From Apostichopus japonicus (lineage: Eukaryota > Echinodermata > Holothuroidea > Aspidochirotida > Stichopodidae): a DNA stretch of 64,000 nucleotides. Made by a program: the position numbers and the translations under genes. The notes below the pieces were generated by a model. The model was not told where the DNA came from and did not search any database. It worked only from the letters and a program-made list of their open reading frames with translations. How positions within the stretch are numbered: position 1 is the first letter of the stretch; each line of letters starts with the position of its first letter. The stretch lies in contig NC_092579.1 in assembly GCF_037975245.1 (NCBI RefSeq), forward strand, positions 2,099,001 through 2,163,000. The letters are read 5' to 3'. Below are positions 11,183-22,516 of this stretch, in pieces.

Positions 11183-14100
11183 CCTATATAATAAGTTGGA
11201 ATACATCGTCCGAGTTTTGTCAAAAAATCAACAGTTTTGAGGTACAGACGATGGATATTGTCGAACAAGCTATAGCAAAGCACGCCTTTAAAAACGTTGC
11301 TTATAAGCTAGGAATAAGGCCAATATTATATACTTAGACTATAGGCTAGCCTAACACTATGAGTGACAGTACCAACATAAACCAGGGCCCCGTGGTCAGT
11401 GGCTACTTTAGGCTTGATTCTGTAGTCTGATGTAGGTCATATGTGTAGGTTAGATCTTTAGACCAAGCCTAACACAGTTACAATTTGCAGGATGACAGGC
11501 GACTGTAGTTCTATTACATATCCAACTCAATTCAGACAACCACTTTCATGAGGTATAAAGATGATGATCAACTTAATTGGCCATTAAAAATATAGATCAA
11601 AGTCTGCCAAGCTGTTGGCTCAGTTCATGTAGGCTAATAGTATCATGATAAAGTCTAATCCTTGCACATGCCGTTAGGTTCCGATACGTTACACAAATTT
11701 CCACACAAACGTCCTTGCGCTACTTACACAAAAAAAGATGCAGACCTAGCCTAGCTAAAATACAACATATTTGTACCAAACGATGATAAAACTTATATGC
11801 ATATCAATTGATGAGATGAAGCAGTTTTACATAGTGGTGTGGAATTCGATCGAAAAAGGTAACTATTTTTTACTGTTAGAGATCCAAGGACATTTTGTCT
11901 CCGGATTGCAAATGTTTAACGTATATACTACTGTGTAACAGCTTCGATATGGAGGATAAACATAAAGTTATACCCAGCCGTGGTCAATAACCAGATCAAA
12001 TCTGACGGAGCAATACATCAGTGAAATCACCAGAACTGTAAATGATTCCAAAATATTTCTGATGGAAACTGTGCATGTGTTGCTGTTAGAGACACCAAGA
12101 TGACTGCCTTGCACTCCTGCCTTGTATCTACAGTTTTTAGCCACTTTCCCCAAAGGCTTGGTGGGGTGGAGGATCCTTCCTCTGTATCACTGCTTAACAG
12201 TTGTACTATGCAAAGATGTGATGTCAACGAGACTAGAATCTGATCATACCACAGCCAGAAATCCAATTTTGATTCCAAGATTAATCACTCTGCACCCCTG
12301 CGCACAGCTGTGACGGACAAGCAGTTTCGTCCCCAGAAAATGTCAAGCAATTTCTACTAGGATTTGATCCAAAGACATATCGAATGCGAAGGTGTACACT
12401 GTAACCAGCCTGGGGTTATCGACCCTTACTTTAGCTTATGCTTTGTTCCGTTATGTCCTTACTCTTCATTGTATAACACATTGTTTATTTATCTCTCCAC
12501 AATCCAAAGCCAGATGAAGGGTTATATTACACCATGCTGTTGACAGGCATGAGTGGGTGTTTGGTGATGTTGGAGGACCAGCAAGGTGACGAGCATGGTC
12601 ATTGTCAGAGCTGTAGTAGGCAAAGGTTATCACCGAGGGCTCGTCTGCACATATTGCTTTGAGGAAATTGTCCTAGATATGCACCTTATCGACAGCCTGG
12701 ACTTTTACACCCGATTCCAATGACTTAATAGCATATGTCTTTGTTTATCTTTTATTTTTCTTCACAACCAATATAGCCATTTCATAGGTATAAGCATGCA
12801 TTACTGCAATAATGTTCTGTGTTCTTAAGGGAAGAAAATTTAAATCTCGGTAAACTTACTTTTCCTCATCTTCGCGAGCATTTTGTTCAGTTAAGGTACT
12901 CAGTAAGCTCCTGCTAAATGTTTTGGCGACAACGAGAAGCTACATGCATTCCATCCTACCAAAAAGTTGATAAAACAAATTTCAGGGAATTACAAATTCT
13001 GCCAGTCTTTTATACTTTTTAATGCTTACTCTAATTCCTACTGTTGCCTGAAACAAGTTTACTCCGTGTATGTTTTCGCCATGCTATTGTTTGTCATATA
13101 TCAACAGATTTGGTTACGTATAGTGTTTTCAAGGAAGTACATACTTCAACTTTTATAGTTTACTTCTCTATGGGAAAATTCAGAAGACACAACTTCAAGG
13201 GATCTGAGAGATGAGGGGGCTCCCACAGTGAAAGAGGGAAAGGGGTATGGTAACATGCAGAGGGACGGAAGTTTATCGTAAGAGGCTGGGGTACCCATCC
13301 ATGCAGAGGGTGGATCAGTCCTCGCAGAAGATACCCGCGGATATGAGCCCTCCCTGAGGAATATTTTGAAATTAAACACTGTTAAATTCGATTTTCTGGA
13401 ATCTGGCTAACAAGATAAGTACACAAAGAAACATTACTGCAATTTCGGAATTGGCTAGCCATTAATTATGATCATGTATTCGTCAAAATATACAACATAT
13501 GGAAACACCTGAGTGCATTTTTGTTCAAATTTAAACGTTCAAGTCTAACAGGATATTAAGCCACTTAATAATACACGCTTGGAAGTATCTTCGTTCGAGC
13601 GTTCACCAAATCTTGTATCAAGCTCAAGCAAGTTTGTATCTATGACGGAGGAGAACAGCCTCTTCATTCCACGTATGTGTCCATGAACACCATCATCCCT
13701 TTTTCTATACTTTATTTGGTGTAAAACAAATAAGATACCGATGAAGAATTTCCATAAGCTCTATTAGGAAGCTACGTTCATATAAAAAAATAATTGTAAT
13801 CGTTGTGCAATATATTATCATGCCCTCGACTGGCTACAGGCCAGTCAATTTGGCAATTATTGTTCTGACCACCGATGCAACACAATTCTTCGATAGTTGG
13901 AATGTCCTGGCACCTTCCACAGGCACAAAATGGAGACTAGACTTTGTGCCAATGTTCTTCAACTAAGAGCTGCAGTTCCCATATGTCCAGGAGCAGTCCA
14001 GGTTGCCTCTCTGCTAAAGTTCTTTAAAACATAACCTTGCGCTGCCTCCCCGTACATGTTGACAACCATCACCTGTTGAGAGAAGTAATGAGTTACAAAT

Positions 14101-14810
14101 ATTTTGCCACAGTTGCCATTATTTAAGCAAATTACAATGACGTGAGGCTTATTGCCCAAACAACGTTATAAGTATAAAGGTATAGCGTCGCATAAACAAA
14201 TGATAAAGAACGATCTATGTGAAGAGTATTATGCCATGTAGGCTTATCTCCTATTCAAAGTTGCACAACATGAAGAAGTCAACAGATGTAATGTTTATAT
14301 ACTACATTAAGTTCTGTTTGAGAAACTTGGATTCTGTACTTGAATATGATGTATGATGAAGGTACTATAGTTTAAGGGTTATGCTTTGTAAATTTGAAAA
14401 CTCATAATGAGCCTTCCATTTTGTAGCGTGTTGCATGTTACATTAAAATAAAGTCGCCCTGTGATGGTACATACTATAATACGTTCTTGTCATTTTATTC
14501 GTCTCTCCTTCCTGCTGCCGTACATCAACATGCCCTCATTCATCTCCGACCTCTAACACATCCCCTACCGTGTCCTCTTCCTGTTTTTATTTGAAGTCCA
14601 CCTCTGTTAGGTTGTTCTTGTTCCTTAAAAACAAACCACGTAAACCTCATCTAAAAGCAACTTTCAATTTTATATTAGCAATCCATTCATCCAACGCAAT
14701 TTCGACCTAGCAAACCCCTCTAGTGTTGTATCTCCAAGTGTCAAGAGTCAAGGCTTACGTTGTCATATACCCCTGTCCTCAATGAATATTCCTTTGCACT
14801 TTAATACAAT
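11183..14810. other. Intergenic or intronic, no exon recognised
   Basis: No frame longer than about 85 codons, and none with recognisable domains. Overlapping open frames at 11968-12313 occur on both strands. If the exon at 10928 is real, its later exons could lie here, but I could not support any. AATAAA-like signals near 14446 have no linked gene. Confidence 0.45.
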
Positions 14811-14864
14811 GTTACATAGTTTACACATAGCCTACATCTATCGACTATGTGTAAACTATATAAC
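14811..14864. repeat. Perfect-type hairpin, 20-bp arms
   Basis: Arms 14811-14830 (GTTACATAGTTTACACATAG) and 14845-14864 are reverse complements with one mismatch and a 14-nt loop. A related sequence, AATGTTACATAG, immediately precedes it. It may be a cruciform or a very small palindromic element. Confidence 0.8.
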
Positions 14865-15199
14865 AATAGGACTGCCTCTGGCCATGCCAAGTCTGAGAAG
14901 GAAAAGTAACTACGTTCCATTATGATTACGCTTCAATTTGCACACAGAGGTAGCCTTCGCAGTGCAAGGCTTAATACAATACATTAGCTCTTGGTCTACT
15001 TGTGTTTAAGGGTATATTTCTTTAGCCTATAACGTACCATAGTAAATTGTCGCTCACTTTTTCAATCTCGAACACTCTGTGAGGCTGAAAAACTATAACA
15101 TTTTATCGTCCAGCAAATTTAATGAATGTATAAGCATTACCGTGGCAGGTTTCGTGATAATAATTTCGTGTTTTCTAGCAGAGTGCTATAGTGATGAGC

Positions 15200-15668
15200 C
15201 GCCGATTGAGGTGTTTCTATGCGTGACCTAACGTTTATAACGAGGGCCTTTATCTTCAAAAGAGCTTTCTGAAGTGCACCGTTTTTTGTAAACGTTTTTG
15301 GTAATCTTCATTTGTATTAATAGTACACAGGGTCATTAACTTGTACATGGAAACCAGGAACAACGCTAGCTTTAAATTCAAAATAAAGAAACACATAAAG
15401 CCTGACGATGTGCCAATGTATTCTTTGTTCAAACACACAATGCAACTTGACACCTTGACACTTTATAGTCAGATACAAACCGTGTAGTATAAATGCTGGA
15501 CCACTGATGTATGGCTACTGCAAACGGAACAGTGTAACAGATTAAAGCAATATGCATATGAAATAATCACTACAAATTTTAACTTATCACTCAATCTCAC
15601 AGAATTGTGAAGCTATAATGTTCTTGACAGAAGTGATTCATCTGGACACATTTTTGTCTTCCTTTTAG
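15200..15668. other. Upstream flank or intron of the GR-like gene, no exon identified
   Basis: Needed to hold the missing 5' exon or its intron. No ATG-bearing exon with a phase-compatible donor could be chosen with confidence. Confidence 0.4.
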
Positions 15669-17304
15669 GAGTAAGTCCATTGGGACGAAGGTGGAACGGT
15701 ATCATCTCTAACGGATGGTTCGTTGTTGCACTAGCTATTTTGACATATGAATTTGTCAGTGTCTTTCGGAGATTGTATGGAAAATCAGAAGAGATACTGA
15801 GCTTTCTGTTAACTCTCACGTTGTATGAACTGCTGATGACTCATTATGCCTTCGCGTTGTGCTCAAAGATACATAGCCTCTTTAAATCATCAGTTCCAAG
15901 ACTTTACTGGTCCACTACGCTTAACGTACGGTATTTGATCAAGAGAGCCCAAATGTTGGACTTGCCAAATAGAGGTAGGTTGCCCTTCTTCGCCACTGCC
16001 TTATATGTTCCTCAGGAAAGCCAATGAGAAACAGGTCTGGCTCCGAGGACATTTATTTTCCGGGTCCCCAGTTTGCACTTTTCAATATTCTTCCTGAAAA
16101 TGCGAATACACTATACTTTATCCCATACTTTCCGGAGATCCTCCATGCATTAATTATCTCTCTGACTTGATTTTTTTTTAACTTGAGATAAACATAACGT
16201 AATAGATAAGATGATTACTCAAGTAACATTGATAATACGCCAAGGATTCAAGCAATACATCTTATTGATTTGGATTTTGGATTTGTTGAACAAATTGTTC
16301 TTTTCTCCTTCAAGACAGATATCAAAATGACTAGAGGTGGTTGGAAATGGTGCTATCGAGTGTTGATTATGTAGATATGTTTTCTTCTTTTTTATGGCTT
16401 ACTAAATGTACAGTTGATTTAGTTGCGAATGTCTGTCGTATACATTGATTTCCAACTTCAGGCTTTTTACTAATCTGAGAGGGATTTATGATGTAATTCG
16501 TATCTTGACTATACTTTCCTTTCTCCCTCTCTCTCTCTTATACAAGGCTTACCTGGATTACCAGTCCTCATCCTCTGTGCCTCCTGCCCTCTCCTCGTAT
16601 CAGGATACCGGATGGTGATTTTCCTATACATAAGTAACTGTGACATCACTGTTCACAGTGTAATGCGGTCAGTGATCGGTGTTATCTTCATAGTGAACTG
16701 GGGCTTATCCGTCTACATCATCTATTTCATTCGGGTGTCTTTTCAACACCAGTTCAAGTTGTTACTTGCTTACATGAAAGAGTTTGAAGATGACATCCGC
16801 AGATGCAAAGCAATTTTGTTGGACGTTGTTGCCGATTTTGCTTGTTATTATCAGTTTTGTTCTTTGTACACGGCCGTTGGTATTCCCGCTACAGTTATTG
16901 CTGTCGTGGGTAACATATCTTTAGCCTATATAAATGACCGAAGTGCGTGTGTTGGTAATGACCTTAAAGGTCAAGAGATAGTACAGCACATCACAGTGTT
17001 GGCTTGGTCAGAGATTGCAATGATGATGATTCTGGTGGCTGTAGCAATGGGTGGATACAAAGTTCGTTACATCTGGGAGAAATTTGTGAATAATGTTATG
17101 ATCATGAAGTGTAACGAGTCGCAACCTGACGGAAAAGAGTTATTCCTCGAAGCAAACTATTTGCTGAGGGAATCTAACTTGCTATTAGCCACAATCATCT
17201 TCTCAGTAACTGGAATCTACATGGGATTTCAGTTTGGGGAACAAAATGGTGCATTTTTAATAAGTTCATGCAATGGAACATCTTCATATGCATCTTGTAC
17301 CTAA
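15669..17304 (+). CDS. Insect-type gustatory-receptor-like 7TM protein, two exons seen (5' exon missing)
   Basis: Exon A is 15669-15974 (acceptor CTTCCTTTTAG, donor AGAG/GTAGGT) and exon B is 16547-17304 (acceptor TACAAG; stop 17302-17304). They join in phase 1 to make a codon for Gly, giving about 354 residues in one frame. Seven hydrophobic segments can be counted: WFVVALAIL, ILSFLLTLTL, LPVLILCASC, SVIGVIFIV, GIPATVIAVVGN, EIAMMMILVAVAMGG and LLLATIIFSVTGIYMGFQF. The last one carries T-x-x-x-x-x-x-Q-F, matching the TYhhhhhQF hallmark of TM7 in the insect gustatory/odorant receptor superfamily except that the Tyr after Thr is Gly. A charged loop follows TM4 and another lies between TM6 and TM7, as in that family. 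GR-like genes are known from echinoderms and other invertebrates. It would act at the plasma membrane, probably as a ligand-gated channel subunit; ligand unknown. Exon A begins mid-codon, so a short N-terminal exon lies upstream and was not found. Confidence 0.7.
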
Positions 17305-17446
17305 CTGAATACGTATTATGTAAGTTTAGCATATGAAGTTATAATCGACGGCGGTTGAGGGTTTTTTTGGACAATGAATAAGATAAGATAAGAGACCAAG
17401 TTAAATATATAGATGAACAGAGCATGTTCGTGTATTGATCGTTAAA

Positions 17447-18033
17447 CATAGCATATATGTTGAAACAAAGAATGATTCAGTACCAAAATTAAACATATGA
17501 TTAAAATTGTTGATGTCAGCCGTTGTATTGTTCAACATATAATTCGGTGCATACTAGCCTACGATGAATTTGAAAGGTACAAATTGTATTTAAAGTATTT
17601 GATTTGTGTGTCTGTCATTTAAGGTTATCATAACAAATGATCAGAAAATTTAAGTATCAGCAAGTAAAAACAAAAGTAAAATTTAAGATATATACTTTAT
17701 GGGGGCAGTCATCTTTTCATTCCTATAAATAAAAAACTCATAGCATATATGTTGAAACAAAGAATGATTCAGTACCAAAATTAAACAAATGATTAAAATT
17801 GTTGATGTCAGCCGTTGTATTGTTCAACATATAATTCGGAGCATACTAGCCTACAATGAATTTGAAAGGTACAACTTGTATTTAATGTATTTGATTTGTG
17901 TGTCTTTCATTTAAGGTTATCATAACAAATGATCAGAAAACTTAAGTATCAGCAAGTTAAAACAAAAGTAAAATATAAGATATATACTTTATGAGGGCAG
18001 TCATCTTTTCATTCCTATAAATATCAAACTCAT
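17447..18033. repeat. Two-copy tandem duplication, unit about 292 bp
   Basis: Copy 1 (17447-17738) and copy 2 (17739-18033) share long identical runs (CATAGCATATATGTTGAAAC at both starts, GGCAGTCATCTTTTCATTCC at both ends) and differ at only a handful of bases. The unit is noncoding. It lies 140 bp downstream of the GR-like stop codon, so it may be 3' UTR or flanking sequence. Confidence 0.93.
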
Positions 18034-19594
18034 TGAGGAGAGATGAGTTTCAACAGATACGGTCTATATTCATTAGACAACACAACAATCTTTTGTGTGA
18101 CCAATAAGTTTTAATGATAATCAGCAGAACAAAGAAATTTCCCCACTTTTTACACACATTTATACAAACTGTTTTGTCTCACCAAGCCCTGAGTTTTGTC
18201 ACCTTTTCTCTTTCTTGTTTGTGATTTTCTTGTTAGTTATGTGTAATATAATTCGAATGTGTTTCTCTGTCATACAGTCATTAATTTATTGTACCAGTTG
18301 ATATATGAAGATCGTTCAGAGCGAACAAAACAAGCCCCTCCAAACTGTAATATAGCTTTTCTAAACTACAAAGTTTTCTAGAAATTAGATTTCGACGATC
18401 GTTCAATTATTTACTTTAGACTTCTTTCCCCAAGACAGAAAACAAAGCAAAGCAAACAAACAGAAAAGGACGTTTGTTATCTTCTTTTGTTATCTATTGT
18501 AAGCAAATTTAATAAATCTATATTTATGCTCAACTTAATATGTGTGGTGCCCCTAGTATAAACTGCATTAAGCAGTAAAGATATGGGACTTCATAGTTCA
18601 CCTAATATTATATCTTATCTCATAAGTAGAGTCCCTTTATAGTTTGTGACAATTTGCAAGTTGGAGGCCATATTTACTCCAATGTGCTCGCCGAGGAACG
18701 CAAAATATGCAAGTACCAGATACACAAGGAGCATATATTTTAAAAGATAAAACACGGATATCTCTATAATTGTCTTTAAAGAGACAGACTCTATAGTCGC
18801 AAGACAAAGATGACGGTCGAAGAGCACGAAACGTTTATCAAGTTTACATCAATACAAGAAAATGGTGTTTAAAGGTAAATGAAACAATTATTTTAATTAT
18901 TATTTTAGTCAACTGCACACAGCTGACAGAATGAAACCACATAACATCTATATATACTTACTTAAAACTTGTTAGTTTTTTAATCAAGTGCTAGGTTAAT
19001 GTGAGTAGAGTATCTCATACCGCATTATAGCAAAGCACTGGTTAATAGGAGAAACAAATTGGATTTGGAATTTAAAGTGGCTGAGTATGATTATGTTACG
19101 CCCTGGGGTGTTCGGTATGCGTGTACCCCGTATTTCGAACACGGCCAGTGCTACTAACAATATGTTTCCCCGAGTTTTGAATAATTTACCATGCGATATG
19201 TTGCCCATTCACTTACCATTCCACTTACTTTTGTTCTATTATGCAGGTCTCTCTCGCTCTCCCCGTCGTCTGGCATCACCAGCATTCCAGGCATTTGATC
19301 TATTATCTCACGAGTTGTTCTGCATGTTTAGCGTTTTTCTATTTTACTATCACTTACTCTCTTTACCTTGTTTAATTAAGACGGTGTTGTTTTGTTATGT
19401 ATTTTGTGTTTTGGAGGACTTGATTTATTTCATTGAGATTCGGGCAGAGAATTGGAGACAACGTTGAGCAGCACGGCTATTGCAGTACAGTATATTATTT
19501 TAAAGCCAAGGTTGTTTTATTTATTTTAGAGAGCAGGTCCGGGAGTGAGAGATGACTACGGGGCGCCATTTCCTATTGTATTTTATAACCCAAC
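18034..19594. other. Intergenic, no gene seen
   Basis: Short AT-rich frames only. A possible LTR-like stretch at 19093-19593 begins TGTTACG and ends AACA, but it lacks a target duplication (see the rejected list). Confidence 0.5.
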
Positions 19595-19628
19595 ATAAAA
19601 TAAAACTGTTAGCAAACTGGTAATCCAG

Positions 19629-20380
19629 TCCAGCTCACAAAGGTCGTCAATAAGTCTATCAAAGTTGGTGGTGCTTCCATTGCTTCTTGTGATCAAGTCC
19701 GCAACCTCGGGGTTATTTTCGGCAAACACGTGAAAATGGATAAACATATCAGTAAAGTTTGCAAGACTGGTTTCTATTATATTTTTAATCTAAAGAAGAT
19801 TAGGAAACATATGTCTTCTAGAACTATGAGCACCTTCGTTCATTCATTTATTCATAGCCATTTGGATTATTGCAATAGTTTGCTCATGTATTCCAGGGTA
19901 TCTGATTCAGAGACTGCAACGTCTGCAGAACAGCGCAGTCAGGCTTGTTGTAGACTGCTATGACCTCAACACACCATCGTTGAGTATCCTCCATTCTTTG
20001 CACTGGTTGCTTGTTGAATTCAGAATTAAGTTCAAAGTACTGCTCCTGGTGTATAAGCATTCATGGAATGGCACCCGCCTATCAGACGATCTGTCTTTCC
20101 AGGTCAATACTCGTTATACCTTGCGTTCTAGCAATACACTCACTCTAACTGTTCCCAGAACTAAACTGAAAACCTATGGCGATCATGCCTTTCCATCAGC
20201 CGGGTTCATGCTCTGGAATGGTCTGCCCATATCTGTGCGGAGTTCTCCCATTCTCAGTCAGTTCAAGTCTTGTTTGGAGACTCATTTTTTTCAAGTTGGC
20301 GTTCTATTAGGGTTGTACAGCGCTATTGAATACTTCGTAGATTTTAGCGCTTTATAAGTTCATTTGTTATTATTATTATT
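19629..20380 (+). pseudogene. CR1/L2-type LINE, 5'-truncated 3' end
   Basis: The translation shows the C-terminal part of a non-LTR reverse transcriptase: VRNLGVIF (about 19690), MDKHISKVCK, FNLKKIRKHM, SHLDYCNSLL, then after a frame change LHWLLVEFRIKFKVLLLVYK, RYTLRSSNTL and FPSAGFMLWNGLP. It finishes with AGCGCTTTATAAG followed by a (TTA)n tail, the usual 3' signature of CR1/L2 elements. The coding region is interrupted by a frameshift near 19900-19980. It is inserted in the repeat described for 19595-20556. Confidence 0.88.
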
Positions 20381-20417
20381 AGAGAGCCTGTGCAATAGAA
20401 TGTGTAAAAGTAAGTTG

Positions 20418-20456
20418 GCCTGACGTTTCGATCCTAGCAGGATGTTCTTCAGAGGC
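20418..20456 (-). ncRNA. Hammerhead ribozyme motif (type I, minimal helix III)
   Basis: Read on the minus strand: GCCT, CTGAAGA, a stem-loop ATCC-TGCTA-GGAT, GAAA, CGTC, AGGC. The conserved hammerhead core CUGANGA...GAAA is intact. Helix I is GCCU/AGGC (4 bp). Helix II is 4 bp, the next pair being a C-C mismatch. Helix III reduces to the self-complementary ACGU and would pair only between two molecules or dimers, as described for ribozymes of Penelope-like elements. The expected cleavage site is after CGUC. A second copy lies at 52661-52699. The assignment is by pattern; no folding energy was computed. Confidence 0.7.
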
Positions 20457-20497
20457 TAAATGACAAGTAACAGTAACAGAAGGGACAAAAACACTCA

Positions 20498-20550
20498 CAC
20501 AGAATACAGACAGGTGTTCACCGTGATCATTAACCTGTCTGTATTCTGTG
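20498..20550. repeat. 18-bp perfect inverted repeat
   Basis: CACAGAATACAGACAGGT at 20498-20515 and its exact reverse complement at 20533-20550, with a 17-nt spacer. In the other repeat copy (about 52738-52757) only one orientation is present. The second arm here probably marks the junction with an inverted second copy of the same element. Confidence 0.9.
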
Positions 20551-20556
20551 CTGCCC

Positions 20557-21004
20557 ACGCCCTGATTCGTAGCTTATAAGATTGAGTCATAATAGTGATT
20601 GCAAGACATTTGGCCAAAATATATCCTTCAGCAACTTAGGTTTAGATTACAGAAGCCCAAATTCAAGTGCTGGCTTGGTCGTCGCCAAACCTTGTTATTT
20701 ATTCACCTACTAACTCAAAAAGCAATCAGTAGGCTCAGAAGTATATGTCCATAAAGTAGGAGTGTCCAAGTGCTGTGTCCAGGTCTTTGTACACATTGCG
20801 CTCGGTAGAGATGTTACATCAAGTACATACACTCTACGCCCTCGAGAGGTGGAGGTACATTGTGAGTGCTATTGTTGAAAAAAAAAAGTCTTTTCGTTTT
20901 GAAGTGACAGAAACACAGTAAATTATCACCACTCCTTACTAATTAATTAGTTAATTTATAAAATTCAGTAAAGTTTGTTAATTTTTTAGTTAATTTTTAT
21001 GTTA
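20557..21004. other. Intergenic, no gene seen
   Basis: No open frame or repeat recognised beyond AT-rich tracts. Confidence 0.5.
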
Positions 21005-21013
21005 TGTATGTAA

Positions 21014-21241
21014 TGAGTGAACTATTTAGTAGACCCCACAAAATTTTGATTGTCGTAATAGAGGGCGCAAGGACAGTTTCTGTTACAACTCGTTGCTGTC
21101 CGATCAATCTAACGATCAGCGTTCTGGTTTCTCTTCCCCTCCTTTATAGCCGGATGAGCCGCCTGGCCCCTCATTACCCCAGCCCCAACTAACACCTCTG
21201 GGCATGTAACATTTTGTGGTGTCTACTAAATAGTTCACCCA
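21014..21241. mobile_element. Small MITE-like element, ~32-bp terminal inverted repeats
   Basis: The left end TGAGTGAACTATTTAGTAGA and the reverse complement of the right end TGGGTGAACTATTTAGTAGA continue into ACCACAAAAT. Weaker symmetry extends a further 10 bp outwards. The 228-bp unit has no coding capacity. No target duplication could be fixed, so the superfamily is unassigned. Confidence 0.75.
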
Positions 21242-21359
21242 TTTCATGTATAACCAAACTAGCTCACACTAGATTCTGGACCCGTACCCAGATCGAGTTC
21301 GTTACTTTGATGACTTGATCTGACAAGGAAATTATAAGGGATATGCTACCTGATACGCA

Positions 21360-22030
21360 AAAATCCAACGAGGTAAATGAATCTGGAGGATTCATGTCAA
21401 TTGGGTGCGCGCGTACCATGTATAGAGGGTCATGTGATGTGTTCCAGGGTGGTACTATACTGATATTTCTCTGTAGCAGTTCGAGAAACAGTGTTAGTGA
21501 CTTCGTGAAAGATTGGTCGGTTCGGACATGGGAAATAACGGCATAAGAAGGTACTGGTACTTCAGGCCTACGAAATAGTGCTAATATGCTAACGTTCAAC
21601 CTTATTCTCTTGAATGAAGGCAGGCTTTCTACATAATCTTACTTATTAATACAGCTCTAGGGCAAGCTTTGTCTCATATGGCCTAACGTTATTAATACAC
21701 GCTATAAGTTAATGTAGAAATGGGAAATGTTTAGTTCAGTGCAACCACGGAATTCTCCATGGAACAGAGCCTAATGCTGCTCGACGGGAATATAGCTATC
21801 ACGTTAGGCTACAGGCACGGTTATTGCTAGGTAACGGGTGTCGTCTGCTGCTCTAAGCACGCAAACACATTTACGTACTAGTTGGGTGAAATAATCATGC
21901 GTAATAGGGAGAGTAGTATATTAGTACCACCCTGGAACACATCACATGACCCTCCATACATGGTACGCGCGTACGCCCGTATTTACTGTGTGATAGTTTC
22001 TCCAGATTCATTTACCTCGTTGCAAAAATC
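21360..22030. repeat. Inverted repeat, ~100-bp arms separated by ~450 bp
   Basis: The arm near 21367-21465 (AACGAGGTAAATGAATCTGG ... GTACCATGTA ... CATGTGATGTGTTCCAGGGT) reappears as its reverse complement at about 21921-22023. The arms are imperfect, with a small unmatched block. The spacer has no coding frame. It could be a foldback element or two oppositely inserted copies of one repeat. Confidence 0.75.
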
Positions 22031-22516
22031 ACAAAAAAACAGCGAACTGAGTACTTCGATGGAAAAGTTGCATGTAAGGAGTTTACGGCAATTTTAGCGT
22101 TTCTGTGCATTCTTTTCCAAATGATACAAAATCACTCACAACATATTTAAGGTTTTTTGTCAATCTTGACCGCTACTGAATCTTGAATATAGAAAACTAG
22201 TCTGTCGAAAAGCGTTGGATAAAAACAGAGTAGGTTTGCAAGGTAGGTACTAGTTACACGAAAATGTCTCCAGTCCTCACATATGGTAGTTGGTACAATA
22301 CGTCTACAGGCCTATACACCCTAACTTTCGGTCTAACTTCTGAGGCAGCTCATCAAATTTGAAGATTAAACATTCCTTTAAAGTTGCACTGTGCGTTAGA
22401 ACGAAGAAATACATTAGCACATTTGTCAGGCTATATGTATTTCTTTATTTTGCAATTAAATCCTGGAGATGTTGCTAGTTTCAAACATGTATCAATTATT
22501 TATGACCAGGGCTTTG

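Larger units (their letters stand above)
19595..20556. repeat. Penelope-type terminal repeat copy, split by a LINE
   Basis: The left part 19595-19628 and right part 20381-20556 together match the continuous copy at 52595-52770 (ATAAAATAAAACTGTTAGCA, then AGAGAGCCTG and GGCCTGACGTTTCGATCCTA). The two parts are separated exactly by the LINE 3' fragment 19629-20380. The right part includes the hammerhead-like motif on the minus strand. Assigning it to Penelope-like terminal repeats rests on that ribozyme and on Penelope sequence elsewhere in the window. It could instead be another ribozyme-bearing retroelement. Confidence 0.6.

Noticed and set aside
19093..19593. Possible solo LTR beginning TGTTACG and ending AACA
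   Set aside because: The expected 5-bp target duplication is absent (GATTA versus TAAAA) and no primer-binding site or internal retroviral-type coding sequence was seen.
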